From CADEED01 sp039930985 (GTDB lineage Bacteria > Pseudomonadota > Gammaproteobacteria > Steroidobacterales > Steroidobacteraceae), in the NCBI GenBank assembly GCA_039930985.1, contig JBDTSV010000157.1, positions 1 to 64,000 on the forward strand: 64,000 bases of DNA, given 5' to 3'. Position 1 is the first letter of the stretch. Each line of letters begins with the position of its first letter. A program made the translations under genes and the position numbers. Below, one piece after another: positions 7,421 to 15,869 of this stretch. Under the pieces are notes generated by a model that saw only the letters and a list, made by a program, of their open reading frames with translations, was not told the origin of the DNA and made no database searches.

Positions 7421-9075
7421 TGACGCAGGAAAAACTGCCGCGCCGGCGTGCGATGGTCGGTTGGTACGACCCGCGGGTGCTGGCGCATTCCGCCTACCAG
7501 GTCGCCATCGCCAACATCTTCGGGCGTCATTCCGATACGCGTCTCATCGAGGCGCTCGCCACGCAGCCGCAGAACGAGTTCGATTACTCTGCGGCGCAAG
7601 GCGATTTCTGGTTCGACTACACGGCTGACATCGGCGACGGCTTCAACTCGACGTTCGCCATCGCCGACGCTATGGCACAGCCCGAGCTCGAGCTCGAATA
7701 CCCGGGCGGGCACGTGACGACGCAGGCCGGCCGGGTGCTGGTTTTTGGCGGCGACGAGGTTTATCCGTACCCGTCGCGCGCGGAATACGACGTGCGCACG
7801 GAAACTCCCTACCGCCTTGCATTCGCCGCGCGTTCGCGACCGGACGTCTTCGCGATTCCGGGCAATCACGACTGGTATGACAGCCTGGTGGCGTTCTCCC
7901 GCACTTTCTGCCGACCGGAACGCGGCTTCGCCGCCTGTCCGACGCGGCAGACGCGCAGCTACTTCGCGCTCAAGCTGCCTGCCAACTGGTGGTTGCTGGC
8001 CATCGATCTGCAGCTCGGAGCCGATCTCGACGAGCCTCAGGTGCAGTACTTCCAGAAGGTCGCCGGGCGCATGGATGAATCAGCCCGGCTCATCTTCTGC
8101 GTACCCGAGCCGCGCTGGATTCTAGAGGATGCGTATCCGGCGCACTCAAGCTACGAAGAACTGTCGAGCACGCGTTTTCTCGAGGAGCAGGTCTTCCGGC
8201 GCAAGGCGCGCATCTTTCTCACCGGCGATCTGCATTTCTACAAGCGGCACGAGAACGCGGAAGGAATTCAGAAGATCACGTCCGGTGGCGGAGGCGCGTT
8301 CCTGCATCCGACTCACGCTCCGGCGACGAAAACGCTTCGCAACGGATTTGTCGAACGTGCCGTATATCCAGACGAGCGCACTTCGGCGCGACTGGCCTGG
8401 CGAAACTTCCTGTTTCCCGCGCTCAATCCGAAGTCTGGCTGGCTCTACGCCTTTCTCTACGCGATGTCGGCGTGGCTCGCCTCGGCGAGCCTCGAAGCCT
8501 CGGACGTCATCGATCTGCCGACGGCGCTGGGTGCCGCGATGAATGCGGCGATCCGCGATCCCTTGAATGGCATGTGGCTGGTGACCATCGTCGGCGCGTT
8601 CATCTTCTTCACCGACACGCACATCCGTTCGTGGCGAATCGCCGGTGGCGCCTGTCATGCGCTGCTGCATCTGGCGGCGGCCTTCATGGTCGGCTGGGGC
8701 GCGCTGCTGCTCACCGTGCGCGGCTTCGATCTCGCCTATGGCAGCATCGCGCAACTGCTCATCTCCGGGCTCGTCACCTTCATCGTCGGCGGTCCGGTCG
8801 GTTCCTTCATTCTCGGCGCCTATCTATTCGTCTCGATCCGCATCTTCGGACGCCACGGGAATGAGGCCTTTTCGTCGTTGCGAATCCAGGACTTCAAGCA
8901 GTGGCTGCGGCTGCGCATCGATGCCGCGGGCAATCTCACGATCTATGCGATCGCCATCGACCGCGTTCCGCGGCGCTGGCGGGCGGCAAAGCGCAATGGC
9001 GAAGACACGATTCACGCGGACGACGCGCGGGCCAGCGCACCACGGCTCATCGACAGGGTTGAAGTGCGGCCCTGA
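7420..9075 (+). CDS. Metallophosphoesterase with C-terminal membrane region
   Basis: A 551-residue protein. The N-terminal two thirds carry calcineurin-like metallophosphoesterase motifs: VFGGDEVYPYPS, IPGNHDWYDS and FLTGDLHFYKRH, which supply metal-binding Asp, Asn and His residues. The C-terminal part has about five hydrophobic segments (for example WLVTIVGAFIFFTD and LISGLVTFIVGGPVGSFIL), so the enzyme is probably anchored in the inner membrane. The frame is open from 6835, but that part overlaps the permease in another frame. ATG 7420 overlaps the permease stop by one base and has GCGGAGTGGG upstream. The substrate is unknown; membrane anchoring next to a lipid-type exporter suggests a lipid or cell-envelope phosphoester (inference). 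Confidence 0.82.
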   Translation: MTQEKLPRRRAMVGWYDPRVLAHSAYQVAIANIFGRHSDTRLIEALATQPQNEFDYSAAQGDFWFDYTADIGDGFNSTFAIADAMAQPELELEYPGGHVTTQAGRVLVFGGDEVYPYPSRAEYDVRTETPYRLAFAARSRPDVFAIPGNHDWYDSLVAFSRTFCRPERGFAACPTRQTRSYFALKLPANWWLLAIDLQLGADLDEPQVQYFQKVAGRMDESARLIFCVPEPRWILEDAYPAHSSYEELSSTRFLEEQVFRRKARIFLTGDLHFYKRHENAEGIQKITSGGGGAFLHPTHAPATKTLRNGFVERAVYPDERTSARLAWRNFLFPALNPKSGWLYAFLYAMSAWLASASLEASDVIDLPTALGAAMNAAIRDPLNGMWLVTIVGAFIFFTDTHIRSWRIAGGACHALLHLAAAFMVGWGALLLTVRGFDLAYGSIAQLLISGLVTFIVGGPVGSFILGAYLFVSIRIFGRHGNEAFSSLRIQDFKQWLRLRIDAAGNLTIYAIAIDRVPRRWRAAKRNGEDTIHADDARASAPRLIDRVEVRP

Positions 9076-9091
9076 ACGGCCGGTTCGATCG

Positions 9092-9868
9092 CTAGCGTGC
9101 GATGCTGAGCCGGAACCAGCCGATCGGCAGACTTTCACGGCGCAGGTTGAGACCTTCGATGGTCAGCATGTAGTCGCCGGGACCAAACGCGCCCGCATTC
9201 AGCGAAATGCGCAGGTGGCCGTTCGAGTCCTTTTCCACGCCGTCGAGCACCGCGACACGTCCCTGGTTCACGCGGTCGATCGACACTTTGAATGCGCCGA
9301 AACGGGCCCACGAGAGATCGACTTTCATTTCGGCGAACTCGCCATAGCTGATGGTCAGCGTCGACTGCGCCGGCGGACCATTGCGCGCGATCCCCACGAC
9401 AATCGTGCGCTTGTGCGTCGAAGGTGCGATCGGACGCTCGAGATTTTCGACCTTCTGCTTGGCTATCGTCGCGTTACGCGATGACACCTGCATCGCCAGT
9501 ACCGCACAGCCGATCAGCGCCACCGCCGCGAGCGCCGCGGCACCCATGGAGTAGGCCGGCTTCTGCCACCAGCTTTTCGGTTTTTCCGCCCAAGGTTCGG
9601 CAATGCCCGCCGCGTCTAATAGACGCAGACCTGCGTTCACCTTGTCGGCGAGCCCGAGCTCGTCGATGAGCTGCGGACGCGAGCGAATCAATTTTTCGAA
9701 ATCAGTGACGCCTTTGGGCGGCAGACGGCCGGCGAGGTAACGCTCGACGATCTGGTTCTTTATGATGAATTCACGATCCATCGCAGGCGCAGGTGTGCTG
9801 GGCGCAGCAGCACCGGTTGTTGGTCCCTGGTTCACACCAGAGGAGTCGAGACGAGTCGCAGCTTCCAT
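9092..9868 (-). CDS. Anti-sigma-factor-like single-pass membrane protein
   Basis: A 258-residue protein of no firmly recognised family. Residues ~30-75 (IVERYLAGRLPPKGVTDFEK) resemble the cytoplasmic helical domain of anti-sigma factors, which often read ERYLxGxLxxxE. One transmembrane segment follows near residues 109-129 (AAALAAVALIGCAVLAM), and then a ~125-residue extracytoplasmic beta-rich domain. No zinc-binding HxxxCxxC is seen and no sigma factor gene is adjacent, so a role in sigma control is only a guess. It is convergent with the metallophosphoesterase, with 16 nt between them. Confidence 0.6.
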   Translation of the reverse strand: MEAATRLDSSGVNQGPTTGAAAPSTPAPAMDREFIIKNQIVERYLAGRLPPKGVTDFEKLIRSRPQLIDELGLADKVNAGLRLLDAAGIAEPWAEKPKSWWQKPAYSMGAAALAAVALIGCAVLAMQVSSRNATIAKQKVENLERPIAPSTHKRTIVVGIARNGPPAQSTLTISYGEFAEMKVDLSWARFGAFKVSIDRVNQGRVAVLDGVEKDSNGHLRISLNAGAFGPGDYMLTIEGLNLRRESLPIGWFRLSIAR

Positions 9869-10168
9869 CGTGGTTCAAAGTTCCGCACATTCAGGGCCGA
9901 GCGGACCTCACGGTTCAAGCCAAGACGCACGCGCCGCAAAAAAGCCAGGCGCCACTCAGGCTGGTATCTGCCGTTGGTCCTACAGGATCGCACGCGCTTA
10001 TGCTGCGATTCTTATGTCCGCAAGCCGCTGCGCCGCTTCACATTCCACGCACTGGTTCTCCGGCTTCTTGCGACGCAGTTCGCAGTTTCTCGCTGGCGAC
10101 CGCCGTAGACCGGCGGCGGTGCCGCCGCCGTTAGTGTTCCTGTCCGTCCAATCGAGGTTTGTCAGTTC
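9869..10168. other. 300-bp intergenic region between divergent genes
   Basis: This region must carry the promoters of the divergent 9092 and 10169 genes. The only structure seen is a GC-rich perfect inverted repeat at 10111-10130 (CGGCGGCGG against CCGCCGCCG, two bases between arms), 38 nt before the DUF4139 start. It has no T-run, so it is not an intrinsic terminator. No RNA gene, riboswitch or convincing sigma-70 element was recognised. The short frames here show no family resemblance. Confidence 0.5.
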
Positions 10169-11704
10169 ATGAAGAAATCCGCAAGGCCGCTCGCCATCGC
10201 CGTATCGTCCGCCTGTCTCGGGCTCATCGCCCATGCCGCGATCAGCGCGGAAGCGGAAACCGCCATCACTATCTACAGCTCCGCGCAGCCGGGAGCGATT
10301 TCACCCGAGTTCTATCGCCCGGTACCGGGCCAGGGCGTGCCCAACGCGATGTCCGTGCCCGGATATGCGCTGGTGCGTGACGACCGCGACGTGAGCATCA
10401 AGCAGGGCCGGTCGCAACTGTCGTTCACCGACGTCGCCGCGCTCATCGATCCGACCACCGTCACGTTCACCTCGCTGACCGATCCGTCCACGCGTGTCCT
10501 CGAACAGAATTTTCAGTTCGACCTGGTGAGCACGCAGAAACTGCTGCTCAAGTTCATCGACAAACAGATCACGGTCGACAAGCCGAACGGCAACAGCGTG
10601 ACGCCGATTACCGGCACGCTGCTTTCGGCCACCGACGGCATCGTTCTTCGCGGAACCGACGGCTCTATCTACTCGCTGCCCAGCTACACCTCGGTACGCT
10701 TTCCGGATCTTCCCGGGGGCCTCAACACGCGCCCGACGCTGGTGTGGGACATCCAGTCACCCTCGGGCGGCACGCACAAGTCGCGCGTCACCTACCAGAC
10801 CGGCGGCATCACCTGGTGGGCCGACTACAACCTCATCTTCAACGAAGGCGCGGATGCCAACACCGGCCTGCTCGACCTGTCGGCCTGGGTGAGCATCATC
10901 AATCAGTCGGGCGCCACGTATTCGGATGCCAGGCTCAAGTTGATCGCCGGCGACGTTAACCGCGTGCAGCCCGAGGCGGATGTGGGCATGCGGCGCGAAG
11001 TCCTCATGAAAGCCAATGCCGCGGCGCCCACGGCTGAAGGGTTCGTGCAGAAGGACTTTTTCGAATTCCATCTGTACACGCTCGGCCGCAAGACCACCTT
11101 GCCAAACAACTCCACCAAGCAGATCGAGCTGTTCGACCAGGCGAAGCAGATACCGGCGAAGAAGGTGCTGCTCTACTACGGCGCGCTGCAGCCGTATTTC
11201 TACCCGACCCCGTACACCGACCGGAACATGGGCGTGCAAAGCAACAAGAAGGTCGACGTCTATCTGGAATTCAAGAACGACAAGAGCTATGGCCTTGGCG
11301 TGCCGCTGCCGGCTGGACGCCTGCGGGTCTCGCAGCTCGACAAGGCGGATGGCAGCCTCGAGTTCATCGGCGAAGACAAGATCGATCACACGCCCAAGGA
11401 CGAGCAGGTGCGCGTGAAGCTGGGTTCGGCCTTCGACGTCGTGGGCGAGCGCCGCCAGGTGAATTTCACGGTGGATACGGCCGCGAAATGGATGGAAGAG
11501 GAAATCGAAGTGAAGCTGCGCAATCACAAGACGCAGCCCGTCGACGTGGTGGTGAAGGAGAATCTCTACCGCTGGAACAGCTGGAAGATTCTCACCAAGA
11601 CGCATCCGTTCGTGAAGGAAGACGCGCGCACCCTCAGTTTCCCCGTAAAGGTGCCGAAAGACGGCGAGACGATCGTCAGGTATCGCGTGCGCTATACCTG
11701 GTAG
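10169..11704 (+). CDS. Secreted DUF4139 domain-containing protein
   Basis: A 511-residue protein with a Sec signal peptide (about residues 1-28, SACLGLIAHAAISA). The mature part matches the layout of DUF4139 proteins: an N-terminal beta domain, GGITWWADYNLIFNEG in the centre, and a C-terminal segment ending with TIVRYRVRYTW. The C-terminal phrase VNFTVDTAAKWMEEEIEVKL is also typical. These proteins are predicted to be periplasmic or surface-located and are of unknown function. The gene stands alone on the plus strand; the next gene downstream is convergent. A GAGG lies about 11 nt before ATG 10169. Confidence 0.8.
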   Translation: MKKSARPLAIAVSSACLGLIAHAAISAEAETAITIYSSAQPGAISPEFYRPVPGQGVPNAMSVPGYALVRDDRDVSIKQGRSQLSFTDVAALIDPTTVTFTSLTDPSTRVLEQNFQFDLVSTQKLLLKFIDKQITVDKPNGNSVTPITGTLLSATDGIVLRGTDGSIYSLPSYTSVRFPDLPGGLNTRPTLVWDIQSPSGGTHKSRVTYQTGGITWWADYNLIFNEGADANTGLLDLSAWVSIINQSGATYSDARLKLIAGDVNRVQPEADVGMRREVLMKANAAAPTAEGFVQKDFFEFHLYTLGRKTTLPNNSTKQIELFDQAKQIPAKKVLLYYGALQPYFYPTPYTDRNMGVQSNKKVDVYLEFKNDKSYGLGVPLPAGRLRVSQLDKADGSLEFIGEDKIDHTPKDEQVRVKLGSAFDVVGERRQVNFTVDTAAKWMEEEIEVKLRNHKTQPVDVVVKENLYRWNSWKILTKTHPFVKEDARTLSFPVKVPKDGETIVRYRVRYTW

Positions 11705-11746
11705 CGAGCCGCCCTGCCTGTCTACAGGGGGCCGCGCGATACGTGA

Positions 11747-12565
11747 CTAATGCGGGCGCGGACGCTTGAGGAAGTATTCGACCTTGTCGCGGTAGGTGCG
11801 CGACAACTTGAGTTCCTGTCCGCCCTCGAGGCGCAGGAAATATTCGCCGTTCATATGGGCGCGCAGGCTTTTCACCCGCGTGAGATTCACGATGGTGGAG
11901 CGATGCACGCGCTGGAACAGCCGCGGGTCGAGCAGGTTTTCCATCTCGCGCATGGTGGCGCGCAGGATGTGCGTGTGGCCGCTGGCGTGGATGCACAGGT
12001 AGTCGCCGGCGGCGTCCACCCACTCAATGGCGTGCACCGGAACGCGCACGGTCTCGCGCCCATTGCGGATCGGCAGCCAATTCGGGGCTTGCTCGGTCGT
12101 AGCGGGCTCGCCCGGCTCGATTTCGCCGCTGCCGCGCAATTCCGCGAGCAGGTTCACCAGCTGGTCACGCTCGGCGACGGCTGTTCGTTGCTCCATGAGC
12201 TCGCGTACGTGCACCAGCGTTGCCGCCAGCCGCGCATCGTCGACCGGCTTGAGTACGTAGTCGATGGCGCGCGCCTCGAAAGCCTGCACCGCGAACCGGT
12301 CATACGCGGTGACGAAGACAATCATTGGCAGTTCGTGCGGCTGAAGCTGGGCGAGCACGTCGAAGCCGGAGAGGCCGGGCATCTGGATGTCCAGGAATAC
12401 CAGGTCGGGGCGCTGGTCGCGAATGGCCGCGAGAGCCTCGCGGCCGTTGCTGCATTGGCCGACGACATCGATGTCATTGGCGACGCGCAAGCGCAGCTCG
12501 AGTCCGCGCCGCGACAGGGCCTCATCGTCGACCAGCAAGGTCCGCAATTTGCGCGAGGTATTCAC
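11747..12565 (-). CDS. LytTR-family response regulator
   Basis: A 272-residue regulator. The N-terminal receiver domain (about 8-125) has the acidic pair VDDE, the phospho-acceptor Asp59 in LVFLDIQMPG, and the conserved Thr and Lys (VTAYD, LKPVDD). The C-terminal LytTR DNA-binding domain (about 165-268) has AIEWVDAAGDYLCIH and FQRVHRSTIVNL. Such regulators of the AlgR/LytR type often control exopolysaccharide, envelope or virulence genes. The start is GTG 12565, whose last base overlaps the TAG stop of the sensor kinase gene, so the pair is translationally coupled. Targets cannot be told from this window. Confidence 0.92.
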   Translation of the reverse strand: MNTSRKLRTLLVDDEALSRRGLELRLRVANDIDVVGQCSNGREALAAIRDQRPDLVFLDIQMPGLSGFDVLAQLQPHELPMIVFVTAYDRFAVQAFEARAIDYVLKPVDDARLAATLVHVRELMEQRTAVAERDQLVNLLAELRGSGEIEPGEPATTEQAPNWLPIRNGRETVRVPVHAIEWVDAAGDYLCIHASGHTHILRATMREMENLLDPRLFQRVHRSTIVNLTRVKSLRAHMNGEYFLRLEGGQELKLSRTYRDKVEYFLKRPRPH

Positions 12566-13650
12566 TAGGGTGATGACATTTCCAGGGGCAGCCCGAGTTC
12601 AATGCGCAGCCCGGGCTTGTTGTCCAGGGTGGCGAATCGGTGGCGATCGTCGTAGAGCACGGCCAGGCGTTCACGCGAGTTGCGCAGGCCAACGCCGCGG
12701 CCGGCGCCTGGCGCCGCGCCCGTGTTGAGACCTGGACCGTCATCGGCCACTGCAAGTTCCAGCATGACTCCCCGCACGCGACCCTCGACGCGAATCGTGC
12801 CGCCCTGTTCGGAGGGCGACACCGCGTATTTGATGGAATTCTCGATCAAAGGTTGCAACAGCAGGCTCGGTACCAGCGCTTCGAGCGCGCGCTCCTCGAC
12901 CGCGAACTCGAGCCGCAGGCGATCGCCGAACCGCAGGCGCTCGGTGGTGAGATAGAGGTTCATCGCTTCGACTTCCTGCCGCAGCGTCACCTTCTTCATC
13001 GGGTCCTGATCGAGCGTGTATCGAAGGAATTCCGACAGGCGCATGATGGTCTGGTTCGCGGTGCGGTTCTCGTTGTCGAGGATCAGCGTCGAAATGGCGT
13101 TGAGGGTATTGAAGAGGAAGTGCGGATTGAGCTGGTAACGCAACATCTTTAGCTGCGCTTCCTGTGCGAGCGTCGCCGCGCGCAGCGTCGCTTCGCGCTG
13201 CTGCTGCAGGGTTTCGTAATACTTGATGCCGAAATAGATTCCGGTCCAGCACAGCAGCACATAGGTCGACAGCATTGCGTTGGCGAAGAACTCGAGCGGT
13301 GACTGCACGTCCCAGTCCATCGAGTCACCGGCGAAACGCAGATACGCCGAGTTGATGATCACCCGCCATACCAGCGCGAACAGGTAGCAGCTCAACAGCG
13401 CCACCACGATGATGACGCGCGGCGATCGCGTCCACAGCCTGCGGTAGATGTAGCGCAGCTCGAGGCTCAGCAGGAAACCGCCGCCGGCGGCGATGAGGAT
13501 GACCGTCAGGTATCCGCTCATGTGCTCGTACTTGGTGTCGTACAGCAGCGTGCCGAGATACTGCGACAACGCATACGCCAGCCAGCCGCCGATGTGCATC
13601 GTCCAGAACAGCACGACGCGGTTTTTCAGCAGTGGATCCAGGCTGGCCAT
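12565..13650 (-). CDS. LytS/AlgZ-type sensor histidine kinase
   Basis: A 361-residue membrane kinase. About four transmembrane segments occupy residues ~10-170 (for example LTVILIAAGGGFLLSLELRY and VLLCWTGIYFGIKYY). These are followed by the His_kinase domain with the phosphorylated His in RYQLNPHFLFNTLNAIS, then an HATPase_c domain with LIENSIKYA (N-box), DDGPGL and GRGVGLRNSRERL. The frame is open to 13863, but ATG 13650 (MASLDPLLKNRVVLFWTMHI) begins the membrane domain in the family-typical way. It is the partner of the LytTR regulator it overlaps. There is no separate periplasmic sensor domain. Confidence 0.9.
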   Translation of the reverse strand: MASLDPLLKNRVVLFWTMHIGGWLAYALSQYLGTLLYDTKYEHMSGYLTVILIAAGGGFLLSLELRYIYRRLWTRSPRVIIVVALLSCYLFALVWRVIINSAYLRFAGDSMDWDVQSPLEFFANAMLSTYVLLCWTGIYFGIKYYETLQQQREATLRAATLAQEAQLKMLRYQLNPHFLFNTLNAISTLILDNENRTANQTIMRLSEFLRYTLDQDPMKKVTLRQEVEAMNLYLTTERLRFGDRLRLEFAVEERALEALVPSLLLQPLIENSIKYAVSPSEQGGTIRVEGRVRGVMLELAVADDGPGLNTGAAPGAGRGVGLRNSRERLAVLYDDRHRFATLDNKPGLRIELGLPLEMSSP

Positions 13651-13735
13651 CGGACAAAGGTACGGGAGCCAACCCCGGCGAACAAACGTCCTGGCGCGAG
13701 GCGCGCTCGCCTCGTCTGATCGGCGGCGCAGTCGG

Positions 13736-15586
13736 TTACTTGGTCTTTTCGGCGACGAGCTTGACGAGCGCCCGCGGCTGATCGAGCAGGAATCCCTGCG
13801 CGTAGTCGAGGCCCACCGCCGACAACCAATCGCGTACGGCAGGCGTGTCGACGCGCTTGGCAACGCAGGAAAGTCCGAGGACCTTGCATGCCTGCGCGAT
13901 CGCCACGACCAGCGCCTGCGGCACCCGGTCTTTCATCGCGACTGCCGTGATCTTCGGGTCGAGCTTCAGGAACTTGAGCGCCGACGAGCCTAACCACCGC
14001 AGCGAATTGTGATGCAGCGTGAAGTCGTCCAGCACCAGGTGGCAGCCGATCTTCTCGCAAGCCTGGACGAACATGTCCACATCACGCACCTGCTCGACGC
14101 ACGACTTCTCGGTGATCTCGAAGCCGATGGCCTTGGCCGGTACCTTGTGATTCTTGAGGACGGTGGCGACGAAGCTGGCGAACTTCGGATCCGCGATCGT
14201 TCCCATGCCGAGGTTGATGGAGAAACTGGCGGGCGCGGTTTCCCAGACGCCGCGGTTCTCGGCCATCCAGATGACCAGCTGTTCGACCACGATGCGATCG
14301 AGATCCGAATTCGCGCTGGGGTCATTGACGTCCTGCATGACACGATCTGGCGCCACGCCGAATTCGTTGTCCGCGTGGGCGTCGCGCACCAGCACCTCAA
14401 AGCGGCGCGTACCGCCGGTCCCCTTGAGCTTTACCAGCTGTTGCACGTGCAGCTCGAAGATCTGGCCGTAGAACTCGAACTGGCCCGCGCCAACCTGGAG
14501 TTGCGGCACTTCGTCGACGAATTCCGGCTCGACGTTCATGTCGGCATCGGGTTCGAGAGCTTCGACCTCGGTGGTCTCCTCTTCGCCGTCGACCGGCTCG
14601 GCGTACATGGGCTCGAGCTCGACCGGCACGGCAGGCTCGTCCTGGATCAGTTCCGGGATGGGATCGCCATCGAGCCTCAACTCGAGCTTGGGCAGTCGAT
14701 CGGTCTGCACCACGCGCAGATCGGGACGTTTCGGTTCAGGCTGTGACGGACGCGTAGCGCCTTTCAGCAACGACCTCGGATCAATGTCGGAAATCTCGAA
14801 CGCGATCGAATCGGAGGCGGGACTCCCGCTCGGACGCTGCTGCGCGGCGGGCTTGGCCGGCTGTGCGGCGGGGCGAGCTGCCGGGGCGGCAGGTCTCGCC
14901 GCGGGCTGGGCGGCCTTGGGCGGCGGGGCCATCGGGGGTCTGGCCGGAACAGCCGGGCGCGGCGGTTGCGGTGCCGGGGCGCGCGCCTGCGGCGCGGCGG
15001 GTTGCTGAGCCGGGCTTGCCGGGCGAGCTGGGGCCATCGGCGCACCGGGGCGCGCTGCCGCCGGGGGCGGCTGCATGCCGGGCCGGGGTGGCGGCGCCTT
15101 CGGAGGCTGCGGCGGGCTAACTACTCTGCCGGCGGCCGGCGCCGAGGGCGGCGGCGGTGTCACGGGAGCGGCGGGTGCGCTCGGCTTGCGCAGGAACGCG
15201 AGCCGGCGCATGAGGTTGGTGGTGGTCGGCGTGACGAACTTCGCTGCGCCTTTGCTGTCGAGGAATTTCGCGTCAGCGATGATCATCGCGAGCCCGAGGA
15301 GATCGTTGAGTGGCGATCGCGCCGGCAGGAATGCAGCCGAGCGGCCGTCGCCGATGCTCTGGAAAACGTAGGTCCGGTCTGCGCCGGCCGCAAGCGCGGC
15401 GGCCGCTTCGACCACGAGGTTGTGTTCGTCGGGGCCAAGCGCGCCTTCATCGAGCCACAACACGTCGCCACGTTCGTCGTGCAGCGAAATGGATTGCAGT
15501 CGATTGCCGGAGAGCGCCTGTTTCAGTGCTTCGCCGATCGCGGCCTTTGAATCGCCGCTAGTTGTGACACTCGCGCTCGCCTGCAT
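13736..15586 (-). CDS. Degenerate EAL-domain protein with Pro/Ala-rich linker
   Basis: A 616-residue protein in three parts. Residues ~1-135 have a roadblock-like or other small sensor-like fold (SISLHDERGDVLWLDEGALG). Residues ~140-265 are a very Pro/Ala-rich linker, followed by an acidic stretch to ~360. The C-terminal ~240 residues resemble an EAL c-di-GMP phosphodiesterase. EAL signatures are altered: EAL reads EVL (RRFEVLVRD), DDFG reads LDDFTLH, and the AEGVET motif reads AKRVDT, which loses a metal-coordinating Glu. NLS (as NLG), FEITEK and KLDPK remain. It is therefore more likely a c-di-GMP effector or scaffold than an active enzyme (inference). ATG 15586 has GGGGAA upstream; the frame extends to a TTG at 15625. 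It is 85 nt upstream of the sensor kinase gene on the same strand. Confidence 0.78.
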   Translation of the reverse strand: MQASASVTTSGDSKAAIGEALKQALSGNRLQSISLHDERGDVLWLDEGALGPDEHNLVVEAAAALAAGADRTYVFQSIGDGRSAAFLPARSPLNDLLGLAMIIADAKFLDSKGAAKFVTPTTTNLMRRLAFLRKPSAPAAPVTPPPPSAPAAGRVVSPPQPPKAPPPRPGMQPPPAAARPGAPMAPARPASPAQQPAAPQARAPAPQPPRPAVPARPPMAPPPKAAQPAARPAAPAARPAAQPAKPAAQQRPSGSPASDSIAFEISDIDPRSLLKGATRPSQPEPKRPDLRVVQTDRLPKLELRLDGDPIPELIQDEPAVPVELEPMYAEPVDGEEETTEVEALEPDADMNVEPEFVDEVPQLQVGAGQFEFYGQIFELHVQQLVKLKGTGGTRRFEVLVRDAHADNEFGVAPDRVMQDVNDPSANSDLDRIVVEQLVIWMAENRGVWETAPASFSINLGMGTIADPKFASFVATVLKNHKVPAKAIGFEITEKSCVEQVRDVDMFVQACEKIGCHLVLDDFTLHHNSLRWLGSSALKFLKLDPKITAVAMKDRVPQALVVAIAQACKVLGLSCVAKRVDTPAVRDWLSAVGLDYAQGFLLDQPRALVKLVAEKTK

Positions 15587-15869
15587 TCGTGAAAATTTCC
15601 CCGGACTGAGCCTGCAGACTCGCAAATCAACGCCCGTCCCGCCGTGACTCAGCTCCCGTTCCCCGACGACGCGTCATGGCAAATCGCTCTAATTATGTTC
15701 AATTGGCGCGAGCTTCGCGCAGTGGTTCACATCGCGCTGCAGGAAGGGAAAACCGCGGTCGGCGGCTTCGACTTCGGTCTTGCTACCGGCCGCCGATTTG
15801 TTGGGCTAGATTTCGTCCGCGAGATAGTGCCCAAACAGCATTTTTTTCAAGGATTGAGGGGAAACAAGG

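Noticed and set aside
10111..10130. Intrinsic terminator or riboswitch before the DUF4139 gene
   Set aside because: The inverted repeat is GC-rich with only two bases between arms, no T-run, and no other conserved riboswitch element around it.
11750..12568. 272-residue plus-strand ORF opposite the LytTR regulator
   Set aside because: It is the exact antisense shadow of a clear receiver/LytTR gene and has no recognisable domain.
15587..15869. tRNA or small RNA in the gap before the xylanase gene
   Set aside because: No cloverleaf or conserved T-loop could be built; the 283 bp hold nothing recognisable beyond the promoter region.
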